The position numbers and the translations under genes were made by a program. The notes under the pieces are model-generated. The model was not told where the DNA came from and made no database searches. It saw only the letters and a list, made by a program, of their open reading frames with translations. Source: Atopobium sp. (lineage in GTDB: Bacteria; Actinomycetota; Coriobacteriia; Coriobacteriales; Atopobiaceae). Taken from it: a stretch of 64,000 nt of DNA. This document shows positions 54,441-63,013 of this stretch, piece after piece; within the stretch, counting starts at the first letter, position 1; every line of letters starts with the position of its first letter. The DNA is taken from the NCBI GenBank assembly GCA_015258715.1, contig JABZHR010000005.1:54657-118656 (forward strand), in the 5' to 3' direction.

Positions 54441-55061
54441 ATGCTAGGTAAGCCAAAAGAGGACGTCTTCTACACCATGTTCCGCGAGTTTGGCGACAAA
54501 ATTGTAGAAACCGCTGAAGAGTATGCGGTCATTATGGAAGGCTATCCTGAGACTGCCGCGCGTATTCCTCAGATGAAGGTTTACGAGCGCGAGTGTGACG
54601 AGAAGGTCCAGCACATTATGAAGGAGCTTTACGCTTCCTTTGTCACTCCATTTGAGCGCGAGGACATCTCCGATTTGGCTCTTCGTCTTGATGACATTGT
54701 TGACGGAATGAATTCTGTGGCAGAGCGTCTTGACCTCTTTAATGTTGACGACACTCGTAAAGAGGCTATGCAGCTTGCTGAGCTCACCCTTCGCGCATGC
54801 AAGACGGTCCAGGAGATGCTGAGCGTTCTGAGCGATTACAAAAAAGATTCTACCGTTATGGAGAAGGCCATTGCCGTTGGTCACGTTGAGGACGAGGGCG
54901 ATCTTATTTATCACAACGCCCTGTCCCGCCTGTTCCGTGATGAAATGCCTGGTCGCCACACGGTTGCTTGGCTTCGTATTTTTGACCGCATGGAGACTGT
55001 CTTGGATTCTTGCGATGATGCAGCGGGAGTTGTTCGCTCCGTTGTTATGAAGAACGCTTAA
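54441..55061 (+). CDS. DUF47 PhoU-like regulator of the PiT transporter
   Basis: 206 aa, all-helical PhoU-like fold. YERECDEKVQHIMKELYASFVTPFEREDISDLALRLDDIVDGMNSVAERL holds the metal-binding acidic residues seen in DUF47/PhoU proteins, and GRHTVAWLRIFDRMETVLDSCDDAAGVV is the second repeat. It is thought to gate or regulate the adjacent PiT transporter. TTGGAGGA precedes the ATG, and a terminator follows. Confidence 0.92.
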   Translation: MLGKPKEDVFYTMFREFGDKIVETAEEYAVIMEGYPETAARIPQMKVYERECDEKVQHIMKELYASFVTPFEREDISDLALRLDDIVDGMNSVAERLDLFNVDDTRKEAMQLAELTLRACKTVQEMLSVLSDYKKDSTVMEKAIAVGHVEDEGDLIYHNALSRLFRDEMPGRHTVAWLRIFDRMETVLDSCDDAAGVVRSVVMKNA

Positions 55062-55092
55062 GTTCGTTTTCTGCTAACGGTATATACAGACT

Positions 55093-55123
55093 AAAAACTG
55101 CCTTCCGCCGGGAGGCAGTTTTT
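55093..55123 (+). terminator. Intrinsic terminator after DUF47
   Basis: AAAAACTGCCTTCC pairs with GGGAGGCAGTTTTT around GCC; the U tract follows within the arm. Confidence 0.9.
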
Positions 55124-55184
55124 ATATTCTCTTTTTGTCCGGTATTGGGGTTAAACTGTTTATATAAAAGAAAGTGGAGGTGCC

Positions 55185-55880
55185 ATGAGCGGCTTCAAGC
55201 GTTTTTGCTACATACTCTATGTTCTTGCAAGTGCATTTGTATTTTTAGCTCTTGCCTTAACGTGGTTTGGTCCTTGGACACATCAGGCAACTAACCTCTT
55301 GTTCACCAAGCCATATCTTATTGCTCTTAACGCTTGTGCGGCTATTAGCATCTTTGGTCTTGTTGTGGTGTTGTTTAGAGCTCTCTTTATTAGAAAAACA
55401 GTAAAGCTCACGGTTGCCACTGTTGAGGGCGGAACAATTTCTGTCACTAAAGATGCCATTTCTTCTCAGGCAGCACATATCATTGAAGAAGATGGAACTT
55501 GCCTTGCGCACCGTGTTAACGTGCAGATTTCTAAGAATAATTCTGTAGCTGTACAGATTGATATTCTCCCCAAAGAGCCTGTTGATGTCACTGCAAAGGG
55601 CTCTGAGTTCTATAACGCTCTTCAGTCTGGTCTTGCTATCGTGTGCGGACCTTGTGTTTCTAGCATCAATCTTTCTTTTATCAAGCCAAGTTCCTTCTCG
55701 CCAAAAGATGAAGAAAGCTTATCTTTATCCCAGGCAAAAGAGGTTGTGTCAGAGCCAGAGATTATTGAAGAGCAAACGTATGAACAGCCTTCCAATCAAG
55801 CTTCTGCGCAGCAGGCTGGTCAAGACATTCGATTGAGCATTTCAGAGCCAGACGCAAAGGAGGTCAAAGACAATGGATAA
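55185..55880 (+). CDS. AmaP-like membrane anchor for Asp23
   Basis: 231 aa. Two N-terminal membrane segments (about 8-30 and 46-68) are followed by a cytoplasmic ferredoxin-like domain: KLTVATVEGGTISVTKDAISSQAAHIIEEDG...VQIDILPKE, the AmaP/Asp23-like pattern. A disordered Gln/Glu/Ser-rich tail ends the protein. In Staphylococcus AmaP anchors Asp23 to the membrane. The gene overlaps the DUF2273 gene by 8 bp and asp23 follows, the classic cluster. Confidence 0.82.
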   Translation: MSGFKRFCYILYVLASAFVFLALALTWFGPWTHQATNLLFTKPYLIALNACAAISIFGLVVVLFRALFIRKTVKLTVATVEGGTISVTKDAISSQAAHIIEEDGTCLAHRVNVQISKNNSVAVQIDILPKEPVDVTAKGSEFYNALQSGLAIVCGPCVSSINLSFIKPSSFSPKDEESLSLSQAKEVVSEPEIIEEQTYEQPSNQASAQQAGQDIRLSISEPDAKEVKDNG

Positions 55881-56115
55881 AAGCTTCTTCCAAAAGATGC
55901 AAGAACAGTGCAAAAAATATGTCGTTGGCCATCCGGGCGCTATTATTGGTGGATTTTTAGGCCTCTTGTTTGCAATTTTTTTGTTTACGTTTGGCCTTTT
56001 TAAAATGCTAGTTGTTGCATTGTTTGTACTGGTAGGAGTTGCCATTGGTCAGATCTTTGACGGAAAGGCAACAATTTTGGCAAAGATTCGTTCCTTATTT
56101 ACGGACAGAAATTAG
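55873..56115 (+). CDS. DUF2273 small membrane protein
   Basis: 80 aa with two adjacent hydrophobic helices (VGHPGAIIGGFLGLLFAIFLF and FKMLVVALFVLVGVAIGQIFD), the diagnostic DUF2273 pattern. It is found with AmaP and Asp23 in Gram-positive alkaline-shock clusters. AAGGAGG precedes the ATG inside the amaP end. Confidence 0.88.
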   Translation: MDKSFFQKMQEQCKKYVVGHPGAIIGGFLGLLFAIFLFTFGLFKMLVVALFVLVGVAIGQIFDGKATILAKIRSLFTDRN

Positions 56116-56128
56116 ATAGGAGAGAGCT

Positions 56129-56617
56129 GTGGCAGAAGAGCTTACTAATTCGCAAGAGACTACCTCTGAAGAAATTGTTCCTGCAGAAGAAACAACAGAT
56201 GTTCCCTCCGATGCAGATCTTGAGGATGCAGATTCTCTAACGTTTTCTGGTGGAGTTGTCGAGAAGATCGTCTCGTTGGCTCTTCGCGATGTTACCAACG
56301 TGGTGGGCGCTCGTGGAAACTGGCTTAACAGGGTTCAAGACGTTCTTGGTGCATCTGATACAGCAAAAGGTGTCACTGTTGAAGTGCAACCTGATAGTTC
56401 GCTAAATGTTACCGTTTCCGTTCTTATTAAATATGGTTCTTACGCCCCTCAGATTTTTGAAGACGTTAAGCGTACGATTGTCGAGAAAATCACTGGTATG
56501 ACAGGCCTTGAAGTTTCTGGTGTTAACCTGCGAATTGAAGATGTTTTGACCGAAGAAGAATACGATCGCCTAAAACATCGCCCAGAAGAGCCTGAACAGC
56601 TAGACAAAGAAGAGTAA
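56129..56617 (+). CDS. Asp23/Gls24-family envelope stress protein
   Basis: 162 aa. An acidic, disordered ~45-residue N-terminus (SQETTSEEIVPAEETTDVPSDADLED) precedes the Asp23 domain: FSGGVVEKIVSLALRDVTNVVGARGNWL, then VTVEVQPDSSLNVTVSVLIKYGSYAPQIFEDVKRTIVEKITGMTGLEVSGVNLRIEDVL. These proteins coat the inner membrane and respond to wall stress. It starts with GTG behind TAGGAGAG, 13 bp after DUF2273. Confidence 0.92.
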   Translation: MAEELTNSQETTSEEIVPAEETTDVPSDADLEDADSLTFSGGVVEKIVSLALRDVTNVVGARGNWLNRVQDVLGASDTAKGVTVEVQPDSSLNVTVSVLIKYGSYAPQIFEDVKRTIVEKITGMTGLEVSGVNLRIEDVLTEEEYDRLKHRPEEPEQLDKEE

Positions 56618-56707
56618 GGTACGCTAAAGTTGTACTGTTTTACGCTTTTATATTAATTGTTTTATTGTTTTGTTACTACAGGCTCCCGATGCGCAAGGAG
56701 TTTTGCC

Positions 56708-59182
56708 ATGAAAAGGCTTTCACGTTGGAGCATGGCGATTGTTGCTACATTTGTGCTAGCACTTTCGCTCGTTGGAGGATTTGCAAAGCAAGCGCTTGCA
56801 GACACCACCCCTGTTACCTCAGAGGCTGAGCTGCTGGCTGCTATTGCTGCTGCTCCAGCAGATGGTTCACAGTCTATCGTTCAGGTGAACGCAGACTTTA
56901 CCATTACTGCTCCAGTCCAGGTTCCAGCTAATAAGAACATTAGGCTGATGGGTACTGGAACTATTACCAGTGCCATGACCGGCTCTAATCATTTCTATAT
57001 GTTCAAGATTGCTTCTGGCGGCGCAGTTACTCTTGATGGTGCCACCATTAATGGCAACAACACTGCATTTGCCGTTGAGAACCGTGGTAGCTTTACCTTG
57101 CTTCGTGGCGTTATTAAAAACGGTAAGGCAAAACCTTATCCAGGAAATAACGGCGTAGTTCTGACTACTGGTGCTGGTGCAAAGTTTGTTATGGCTGGCG
57201 GCACCATTCAGGACAGCACGGTTGCTAATGCTCTTGGTGGCGCAGTCACTGTTGCAAATGGCGCAACGGGTGAGCTTCGTGACGGTACCATTCAGAACAC
57301 TACTCTTACCAATCAGTACTCTGGTAGCGTTATGGTAAGAAATGCAGATTTTACTATGACTGGCGGAACCATCACTGGTGGCGATGCTTCTTCTACCATT
57401 AATTCTTCTGGTGGTCTGATGCTTTATGCCTTGGATCCAAACGGCGAGACAACAACAGCCACTATGGGTGGTGGATATATCACTAACAATAAGGCTGTTG
57501 ATGGTGCAGGCGTCCACGTTTACGCAGGTAATCCTCAGTATGGTGACTCTAAGTCAAAGGCAGACTTTACCTTCAACGGTGGCTCTATTACTAATAATGT
57601 TGCTTCTGAGTCCGGTGGCGGTATCTATGTAACTTGGAACGGCAACGTTGTTATGAACAACGGCATCATCAAGAACAACACTGCTGGCATTGCTGGCGGT
57701 GGCGTTGCTACCTACGACCAGTTTGTTGGCGTTGTTGGTGGTCAGAAGGTTCCTTACTCCAAGGTTGGTGCTCCATGGAATAACTGGCCAAACATTTATC
57801 GCGCTGGCTTCACCATGAACGGCGGCTCTATTGACGGAAACAAGGCCACCAGTAATGGCACCAACCAGCTTGGTGATAAGGGTGTTGGTGCTGGTATTTA
57901 TATTGCATCTGCTAATGCAACTCTTAATGCTGGCGAAATTATCAATAACACTGCAAATGACCAGGGCGGCGCAGTTTACGTTGCATCTGTTCCGTATGTT
58001 CTTCATATCAATAACGCACTTATTAAAGACAACACTGCAACAGTTATTGGCGGCGGCGCATGGTTCTGCCCAACTGGTGATGCTGAGTTCCATTCTAAGA
58101 ACGGCGTAGCATTCTTCAACAACACCGCTAACGGCGCTGGTGATGAGATTGCAACCGTTCGCGGTGCAGGTGAATCTGCCGGCGCAACCATTTCTGATTA
58201 TATGCTTGGTGGCGCTTCTGCACACTGGACAAAGGATGGCGCTGTTACCATTAACCTTCCTTCCATCCTCGGTGATGCAGATCCATCTGCTGCTCGTCAC
58301 ACCACTGAAGAAGTAAGTAACATTGTTAATAACACCGATATGCTTGCTCTTGAGTCCAACCCTCGTCATGAGTCATTACTTGCAGCACAGAATAAGGCTA
58401 AGCTGTTTATTTATGGCAACACTGCACAGCGTGGTGGTGGCATTGGTTCTAACGGTACCGTTATTACTGGTGAAGAGGGCACACAGGATGTAACTGTTAA
58501 GAAGGTTTGGGACACTTCCGCAAATCCAGATGCAGTTATTCCAGAGAAGCTCACTGTTTATCTTGTTGCTGATGGCTATCGTGTTGACTCCGTTGAGCTT
58601 TCTGCAGCTAATAACTGGGAGCATACCTTTACCGGACTTCCTGACAATGTAACTTTGACCTTTGAGGAGTCTGCTCCAACTGGTTGGACTGCTCAGACTC
58701 CTGAGGTTAACGGTAACGTTACTACCTTGACCAACAAGGCTGATGCTCCTGTGACCCGAGATGTCCCAGTAACCAAGGTTTGGAATGGTACAAAGAAGGA
58801 TTCTGTAACCGTTCACCTGCTTGCCGACGGCGTTGACACTGGTCAGACCCTTGTCCTTTCTGAGGCAAACAATTGGACCGGTTCATTTGTTGGTGTAAAT
58901 CTTTACGCAGCAGATAATCACGTCATTGCTTACACCGTTTCTGAGGATGCTATTGAGGGTTACACTTCTGAGATAACTGGTGATATGGTTAATGGCTTTA
59001 CCATTACCAACACCGAGACTCCAGTTACCCCAACTCCAACTCCAGAGAAGCCTGGTAAGAAGCGTAAGCACCGCACACCTGATACAGGCGATGCAAGTGT
59101 TGTAGCTATGGTTGCGTTTGCTACAGTTGGTGCTGGCTTTGTTGGTGTTGGAGCATATGCTCGCACTCGTAAAGAGCAGTAA
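56708..59182 (+). CDS. Large surface protein: beta-helix repeats, two Cna-B domains, TPDTG sorting signal
   Basis: 824 aa. A signal peptide (about 1-31, ending ALADTT) leads to a right-handed beta-helix region (about 35-560) with repeats of the kind GGTIxxN/GGSITNN. Two Cna-B-type domains follow (VTVKKVWDTS...LTNK; VPVTKVWNGTKKDSVTV...TITNTE), whose Lys and late Asn can form isopeptide bonds. The end has PTPTPEKPGKKRKH, then TPDTG, a hydrophobic helix and RTRKEQ; the sorting motif starts with Thr instead of Leu. It is a probable stalk-like adhesin. ATG 56708 follows CAAGGAG. Confidence 0.85.
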   Translation: MKRLSRWSMAIVATFVLALSLVGGFAKQALADTTPVTSEAELLAAIAAAPADGSQSIVQVNADFTITAPVQVPANKNIRLMGTGTITSAMTGSNHFYMFKIASGGAVTLDGATINGNNTAFAVENRGSFTLLRGVIKNGKAKPYPGNNGVVLTTGAGAKFVMAGGTIQDSTVANALGGAVTVANGATGELRDGTIQNTTLTNQYSGSVMVRNADFTMTGGTITGGDASSTINSSGGLMLYALDPNGETTTATMGGGYITNNKAVDGAGVHVYAGNPQYGDSKSKADFTFNGGSITNNVASESGGGIYVTWNGNVVMNNGIIKNNTAGIAGGGVATYDQFVGVVGGQKVPYSKVGAPWNNWPNIYRAGFTMNGGSIDGNKATSNGTNQLGDKGVGAGIYIASANATLNAGEIINNTANDQGGAVYVASVPYVLHINNALIKDNTATVIGGGAWFCPTGDAEFHSKNGVAFFNNTANGAGDEIATVRGAGESAGATISDYMLGGASAHWTKDGAVTINLPSILGDADPSAARHTTEEVSNIVNNTDMLALESNPRHESLLAAQNKAKLFIYGNTAQRGGGIGSNGTVITGEEGTQDVTVKKVWDTSANPDAVIPEKLTVYLVADGYRVDSVELSAANNWEHTFTGLPDNVTLTFEESAPTGWTAQTPEVNGNVTTLTNKADAPVTRDVPVTKVWNGTKKDSVTVHLLADGVDTGQTLVLSEANNWTGSFVGVNLYAADNHVIAYTVSEDAIEGYTSEITGDMVNGFTITNTETPVTPTPTPEKPGKKRKHRTPDTGDASVVAMVAFATVGAGFVGVGAYARTRKEQ

Positions 59183-59206
59183 GTAACATACCTATATCTA
59201 GTATGC

Positions 59207-59240
59207 AAATCCCTCGCTTTCATAGAGAGCGAGGGATTTT
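59207..59240 (+). terminator. Intrinsic terminator after the large surface protein
   Basis: AAATCCCTCGCT pairs with AGCGAGGGATTT, followed by TG. Confidence 0.88.
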
Positions 59241-59406
59241 GTTAGGCGACTAAATTCAGGCTTTAGCTGGGAATGTTTACGTTCGCCGAATTTGCCAACC
59301 GTTTAACCAATAAGAGTGTTCTTCTCGCCAGGAGAAGTTAGAGAAGAACGACAATACTACTAGGTAGATAGTGAGTATCCGCATGAGTACCTTATTGGAG
59401 GTTGTT

Positions 59407-60171
59407 ATGGAGCTCAAAGCTGATAAAAAGGTAATTGTCGAGCGTAATAACAAGGTTGTGTACGACAACGGAGACACAGTCGTTAAGGTGTTCAGCGGAA
59501 GTAAGCCTTCTGCTGATATTCTGAATGAGGCTTTAAACCTCACTCGTGCTGAACAGGCTGGCATCAACGTTCCAGCTCTTGCAGAGATCAGTAAGGTTGG
59601 TAATTGCTGGGCTATTTCAACCAGAAAAGTTGAAGGCAAAACAATAAGACAGCACATTGAGGAGCATCCAGAAAAAGAGGATGAGTACCTCAATAAGTTT
59701 GTTGATATTGAGCTGGCCATCCACGCTCATAAGGCGCCACTTCTGACTCGCCAAAAAGATAAGTTCACCCGAATGATTAATAGTATTCCAGACATTCTTG
59801 ATGAGGCTACAAGGTATGAGCTTCTGCTTAAGCTTGACGGCATGAAGCCTCACACTAAGGTCTGCCACGGTGACTTTGTTCCTTCCAACGTTATTCTCGC
59901 CGAGGATGGCGCTCCTGTAATTCTTGACTGGGCCCACGCAACACAGGGCAACGGCGCTGCAGACTGCGCTACAACGTATCTGCACCTGCTTCTCCACGGT
60001 GATGAGGAGCTTGCTGAGAAGTACATCAATCTTTATTGCACCAAGCAGGGCTGCACACGTCAGTATGTAAACGATTGGCTTGGCATTATTGCTGCAGCAG
60101 AGCTTGCGCGCGGTCGTGTAAAAGAAACAGAGTTCCTGCTTAAGTGGGTAAATGTTTTTGATGCAATGTAG
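59407..60171 (+). CDS. Aminoglycoside phosphotransferase/choline-kinase-family protein
   Basis: 254 aa, protein-kinase-like small-molecule kinase fold. The N-terminal lobe has KVFSGSKPSADILNEALNLTRAEQAGINVP, with Lys and Glu in the usual places. Brenner's motif is CHGDFVPSNVIL, with catalytic Asp and Asn, and ILDWAHATQGN is the metal-binding motif. The substrate is unknown; it need not be an antibiotic, and sugar, choline or amino-alcohol phosphorylation is as likely. ATG 59407 is used because TTGGAGG lies just upstream. Confidence 0.8.
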   Translation: MELKADKKVIVERNNKVVYDNGDTVVKVFSGSKPSADILNEALNLTRAEQAGINVPALAEISKVGNCWAISTRKVEGKTIRQHIEEHPEKEDEYLNKFVDIELAIHAHKAPLLTRQKDKFTRMINSIPDILDEATRYELLLKLDGMKPHTKVCHGDFVPSNVILAEDGAPVILDWAHATQGNGAADCATTYLHLLLHGDEELAEKYINLYCTKQGCTRQYVNDWLGIIAAAELARGRVKETEFLLKWVNVFDAM

Positions 60172-60199
60172 TTGGTTACAAGAACTTTAAACTAGCTGA

Positions 60200-60228
60200 G
60201 AAGAGCCTCGTCAGGGGCTCTTCTTTTA
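60200..60228 (+). terminator. Intrinsic terminator
   Basis: GAAGAGCC pairs with GGCTCTTC, followed by TTTTATT, about 30 bp after the kinase gene. Confidence 0.85.
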
Positions 60229-60271
60229 TTACACTTCTTGTTGTTACATAAAGAAGCACAAGGAGTTGGCT

Positions 60272-60913
60272 ATGTACGATATTGATCCAAAACAAACCAC
60301 CGCAAATTCAGAAAATAAGAAATCAAAGCTTGAGCGTATGAGTGCAGGTGAGTGGTGTGGCGGTGAAGCTGATGCAGAACAAAGCGCAGCTTTTTGGCGT
60401 GCTAAGGATCTAGCCTGGGAGTTTAACCAGACTCGCCCAAGCGATAAAGAAAAGTGTCGTCAGATTTTGACCGAACTTCTCGGCGAATTGGGAGAGGGAA
60501 GTGCAGCAGTTTCTCCTTTTCATGTTGACTATGGCTTCAACATCAAGATTGGCCCGCACAGCTTTATCAACCACGGTGCATACCTAATGGATTGTGCGCC
60601 TATTACCTTTGGTGCTCATAGTTTTGTGGGGCCTCAATTTAAGGCGTATACCGTTCAGCATCCTTTAGATGCCGAGGAGAGAAACGCTTGGTATGAGCGA
60701 GCTTTGCCTATTACGGTAGGGGATAACTGCTGGTTTGGTGGAAATGTAACGGTGCTTCCTGGTGTAACTATTGGCAATAACTGCGTTATTGGTGCTAATA
60801 GCCTGGTCACTAAGGATATTCCAGACAATTCTCTTGTTGTTGGTTCTCCCGCAAAGGTCGTACGTCAAATTACTGAGGCGGATAAGCTGGGACTTAAAGA
60901 CCTTCTGGGTTAG
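60272..60913 (+). CDS. Maltose/galactoside O-acetyltransferase family (hexapeptide repeat)
   Basis: 213 aa. The N-terminal helix pair (KLERMSAGEWCGGEADAEQSAAFWRAKDLAWEFNQTRP) is the Maa/LacA cap. A left-handed beta-helix follows with FHVDYGFNIKIGPHSFINHGAYLMDCAPITFGAHSFVGPQFKAYTVQHPLD; the His in the last stretch is the expected catalytic base. VTIGNNCVIGANSLVTKDIPDNSLVVGSPAKVVR closes it. It transfers acetyl from acetyl-CoA to a sugar. ATG 60272 follows AAGGAG by six bases. Confidence 0.88.
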   Translation: MYDIDPKQTTANSENKKSKLERMSAGEWCGGEADAEQSAAFWRAKDLAWEFNQTRPSDKEKCRQILTELLGELGEGSAAVSPFHVDYGFNIKIGPHSFINHGAYLMDCAPITFGAHSFVGPQFKAYTVQHPLDAEERNAWYERALPITVGDNCWFGGNVTVLPGVTIGNNCVIGANSLVTKDIPDNSLVVGSPAKVVRQITEADKLGLKDLLG

Positions 60914-60991
60914 CCCTGTTAGGCTAGGAGCGCGTGGCTTCGGGGTATAGGACTTTAAAGTGCACTGTTTCGGGTTTGTTTAACTATTTAT

Positions 60992-61019
60992 TTGATGTTA
61001 GAGACGTCCGCGCTATAAT
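60992..61019 (+). promoter_or_regulatory. Promoter of the thiamine-precursor transport operon
   Basis: TTGATG (60992-60997) and TATAAT (61014-61019) are separated by 16 bp, placing the start a few bases before the TPP riboswitch. Confidence 0.75.
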
Positions 61020-61026
61020 AATTAAA

Positions 61027-61117
61027 ACGGGGAGCTGGGAAATGGCCCGGCTGAGAGGCAGCACCGTATGTTGCGACCCATTAACCTGATCTGGGTAATG
61101 CCAGCGTAGGGAGCCAA
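61027..61117 (+). ncRNA. TPP riboswitch (THI element)
   Basis: The conserved pieces are all present: CGGGGAGCTGGGAAATGGCC, then CGGCTGAGAGG, CGACCCATTAACCTGATCTG and GGTAATGCCAGCGTAGGGAG. It lies 34 bp upstream of the transporter permease. Thiamine pyrophosphate binding would repress the operon. Confidence 0.95.
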
Positions 61118-61150
61118 TGCCGTCCTTACGCACTACAAGAAGGAGGGCAT

Positions 61151-61924
61151 ATGAAAAAACTTTCTCAGTTTACACTGCAAGCCATATCCCTTGCTTCTTT
61201 TTTAGTGCTTTGGCAGCTTGTTATTGTTGTGGGAATTATCCCAAATTACCTCGTGCCAACTCCTGTTCAGGTTGTATTTGCGCTGGTTAAAGACTTCCAG
61301 CTCCTTATGACGCATACCGGAATTACGCTTTTAGAATCCCTTGTTGGCCTGGCCATTGGAGTTTTTATTGGCTTTGCGCTTGCGGTTCTTATGGACTTCT
61401 TCAAAACGCTGGACAAGCTGCTTTCTCCACTTGTAACTATCTCACAAACTATTCCTATTGTGACCATTGCGCCGCTTTTGGTGCTTTGGTTGGGCTATGG
61501 CCTCTTGCCCAAGATTGTTCTTGTGGCTATTTCAACGTTTTTCCCTATTACCGTGGCGCTGAACTCGGCATTTAAATCGATTGACCCCGATATGGTTGAT
61601 CTAATGACCACCATGGGAGCTAGTCGTTGGCAGATTTTCTGGCACGTCAAATTGGCCGCCGCTGCACCACAGTTTTTCTCGGGACTCAAAATGAGCGTGA
61701 CCTACGCCGTAATTGGCGCAGTAATTGCAGAGTGGCTGGGAGGCGACGCTGGACTGGGCGTCTATATGACACGCGTCAGAAAAGCATTTGCGTACGACAG
61801 GATGTTTGCAGCAATCGTGGTGGTTTCTGCATTATCACTGGTGTTGATGAAGCTCGTAGAACTTGTCCAAAAGCGAGCGCTACCTTGGGATACCTCTCAG
61901 AAAACCAAGGAATCCGCGCGGTAA
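61151..61924 (+). CDS. thiX: ABC permease for thiamine precursor (ThiX-like)
   Basis: 257 aa, SsuC/TauC-type permease with six membrane segments. The EAA loop is DLMTTMGASRWQIFWHVKLAAAAPQFFSGLKM (about 153-184), which contacts the ATPase. The TPP riboswitch upstream and the NMT1/THI5-like binding protein downstream indicate uptake of a pyrimidine thiamine precursor (HMP or formyl-aminopyrimidine type). AAGGAGG precedes the ATG. Confidence 0.88.
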   Translation: MKKLSQFTLQAISLASFLVLWQLVIVVGIIPNYLVPTPVQVVFALVKDFQLLMTHTGITLLESLVGLAIGVFIGFALAVLMDFFKTLDKLLSPLVTISQTIPIVTIAPLLVLWLGYGLLPKIVLVAISTFFPITVALNSAFKSIDPDMVDLMTTMGASRWQIFWHVKLAAAAPQFFSGLKMSVTYAVIGAVIAEWLGGDAGLGVYMTRVRKAFAYDRMFAAIVVVSALSLVLMKLVELVQKRALPWDTSQKTKESAR

Positions 61925-61960
61925 TTTTGACGGAACTCAAAGAAAGAAGTGATTACACGC

Positions 61961-63013
61961 ATGAACGCATCTAATCGCAAGGGTATAACAAGAAAAGGCT
62001 TTCTAGCTGCGATGGGTTTCTCGACAGCAGGTCTTTGCGCAGGTTGCTCGCTTGAGCAGCCTTCCGCTCCGTCTAACAGCAGCAAGGGCGGTGGGCGGAA
62101 TTCCGGTGGAGCTACAGAGATTACGTTTGCTCTGGACTACACTCCAAACACCAACCACACCGGCATTTATGTAGCTCAGGAGAAAGGCTACTTTGACGAG
62201 GCTGGTCTCAAGGTAACCATTCAGCAGCCACCTGCTGACGGTGCGGACGCGCTGATTGGTGCGGGCGGCGCTCAGATGGGCGTTACCTACCAGGACTATA
62301 TTGCTAACAGCCTCTCGTCTTCTAATCCGCTGCCGTATACCGCGGTGGCTGCTATCATTCAGCACAATCTTTCGGGCATTATGAGCCGTGAAGAGGATCA
62401 CATTGTTCGCCCGCGAGACCTTAATAACCGCACTTACGCAACATGGAATCTCCCTGTTGAACAGGCTACTATCAGGTCTGTTATGGAGTCTGACGGTGGA
62501 GACCCCTCAACGCTTAAGATGGTACCTTACGAGGTAGACGACGAGGTATCTGGCTTAAAAGCAAAGATGTTTGATGCTGTTTGGGTATATGAGCAGTGGG
62601 CTGTTCAAAACGCTCGTGTTCAGAACTTTGCGTACAACTATTTTGCGTTTGCAGCTATTGATCAAAACTTTGACTTTTACACACCAGTTATTGCGGTAAA
62701 CGATGGTTTTGCAAAAGAGAATCCAGATGCTGTTAAGGCCTTCTTGAGCGCTGCAAGAAAGGGTTACGAATTCTGCGTTTCTAATCCTGACGAGGCAGCA
62801 GAGATTCTGCTCAAAGCTGTTCCTGAACTTGACGCTGACCTGGTTAAAGCCTCTCAGAAGTTCTTGGCTGCTAAGTATATTGACGACGCCGAGAAGTGGG
62901 GCGTTATTGACTCCGCTCGTTGGCAGCGTTTCTATACCTGGCTCAATAACCAGCAGCTGCTAGAGAATAAGATTGATCCATCTGCAGGATTTACTAGTGA
63001 GTACCTTGGATAA
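61961..63013 (+). CDS. thiY: NMT1/THI5-like substrate-binding lipoprotein (ThiY-like)
   Basis: 350 aa. A basic N-terminus (RKGITRKGFLAAMGF) and the lipobox LCAGC (Cys near residue 27) make it a membrane-tethered lipoprotein. The mature domain starts ITFALDYTPNTNHTGIYVAQEKGYFDEAGLKVTIQQPP, diagnostic of pyrimidine-precursor binding proteins. ATG 61961 is preferred over a GTG four codons earlier because of spacing to GAAAGAAG. Its 3' end overlaps the ATPase gene. Confidence 0.9.
   Translation: MNASNRKGITRKGFLAAMGFSTAGLCAGCSLEQPSAPSNSSKGGGRNSGGATEITFALDYTPNTNHTGIYVAQEKGYFDEAGLKVTIQQPPADGADALIGAGGAQMGVTYQDYIANSLSSSNPLPYTAVAAIIQHNLSGIMSREEDHIVRPRDLNNRTYATWNLPVEQATIRSVMESDGGDPSTLKMVPYEVDDEVSGLKAKMFDAVWVYEQWAVQNARVQNFAYNYFAFAAIDQNFDFYTPVIAVNDGFAKENPDAVKAFLSAARKGYEFCVSNPDEAAEILLKAVPELDADLVKASQKFLAAKYIDDAEKWGVIDSARWQRFYTWLNNQQLLENKIDPSAGFTSEYLG

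Noticed and set aside
59407..60171. Aminoglycoside resistance gene
   Set aside because: Only the general kinase fold is visible; chromosomal setting and lack of subfamily motifs do not support a resistance call.
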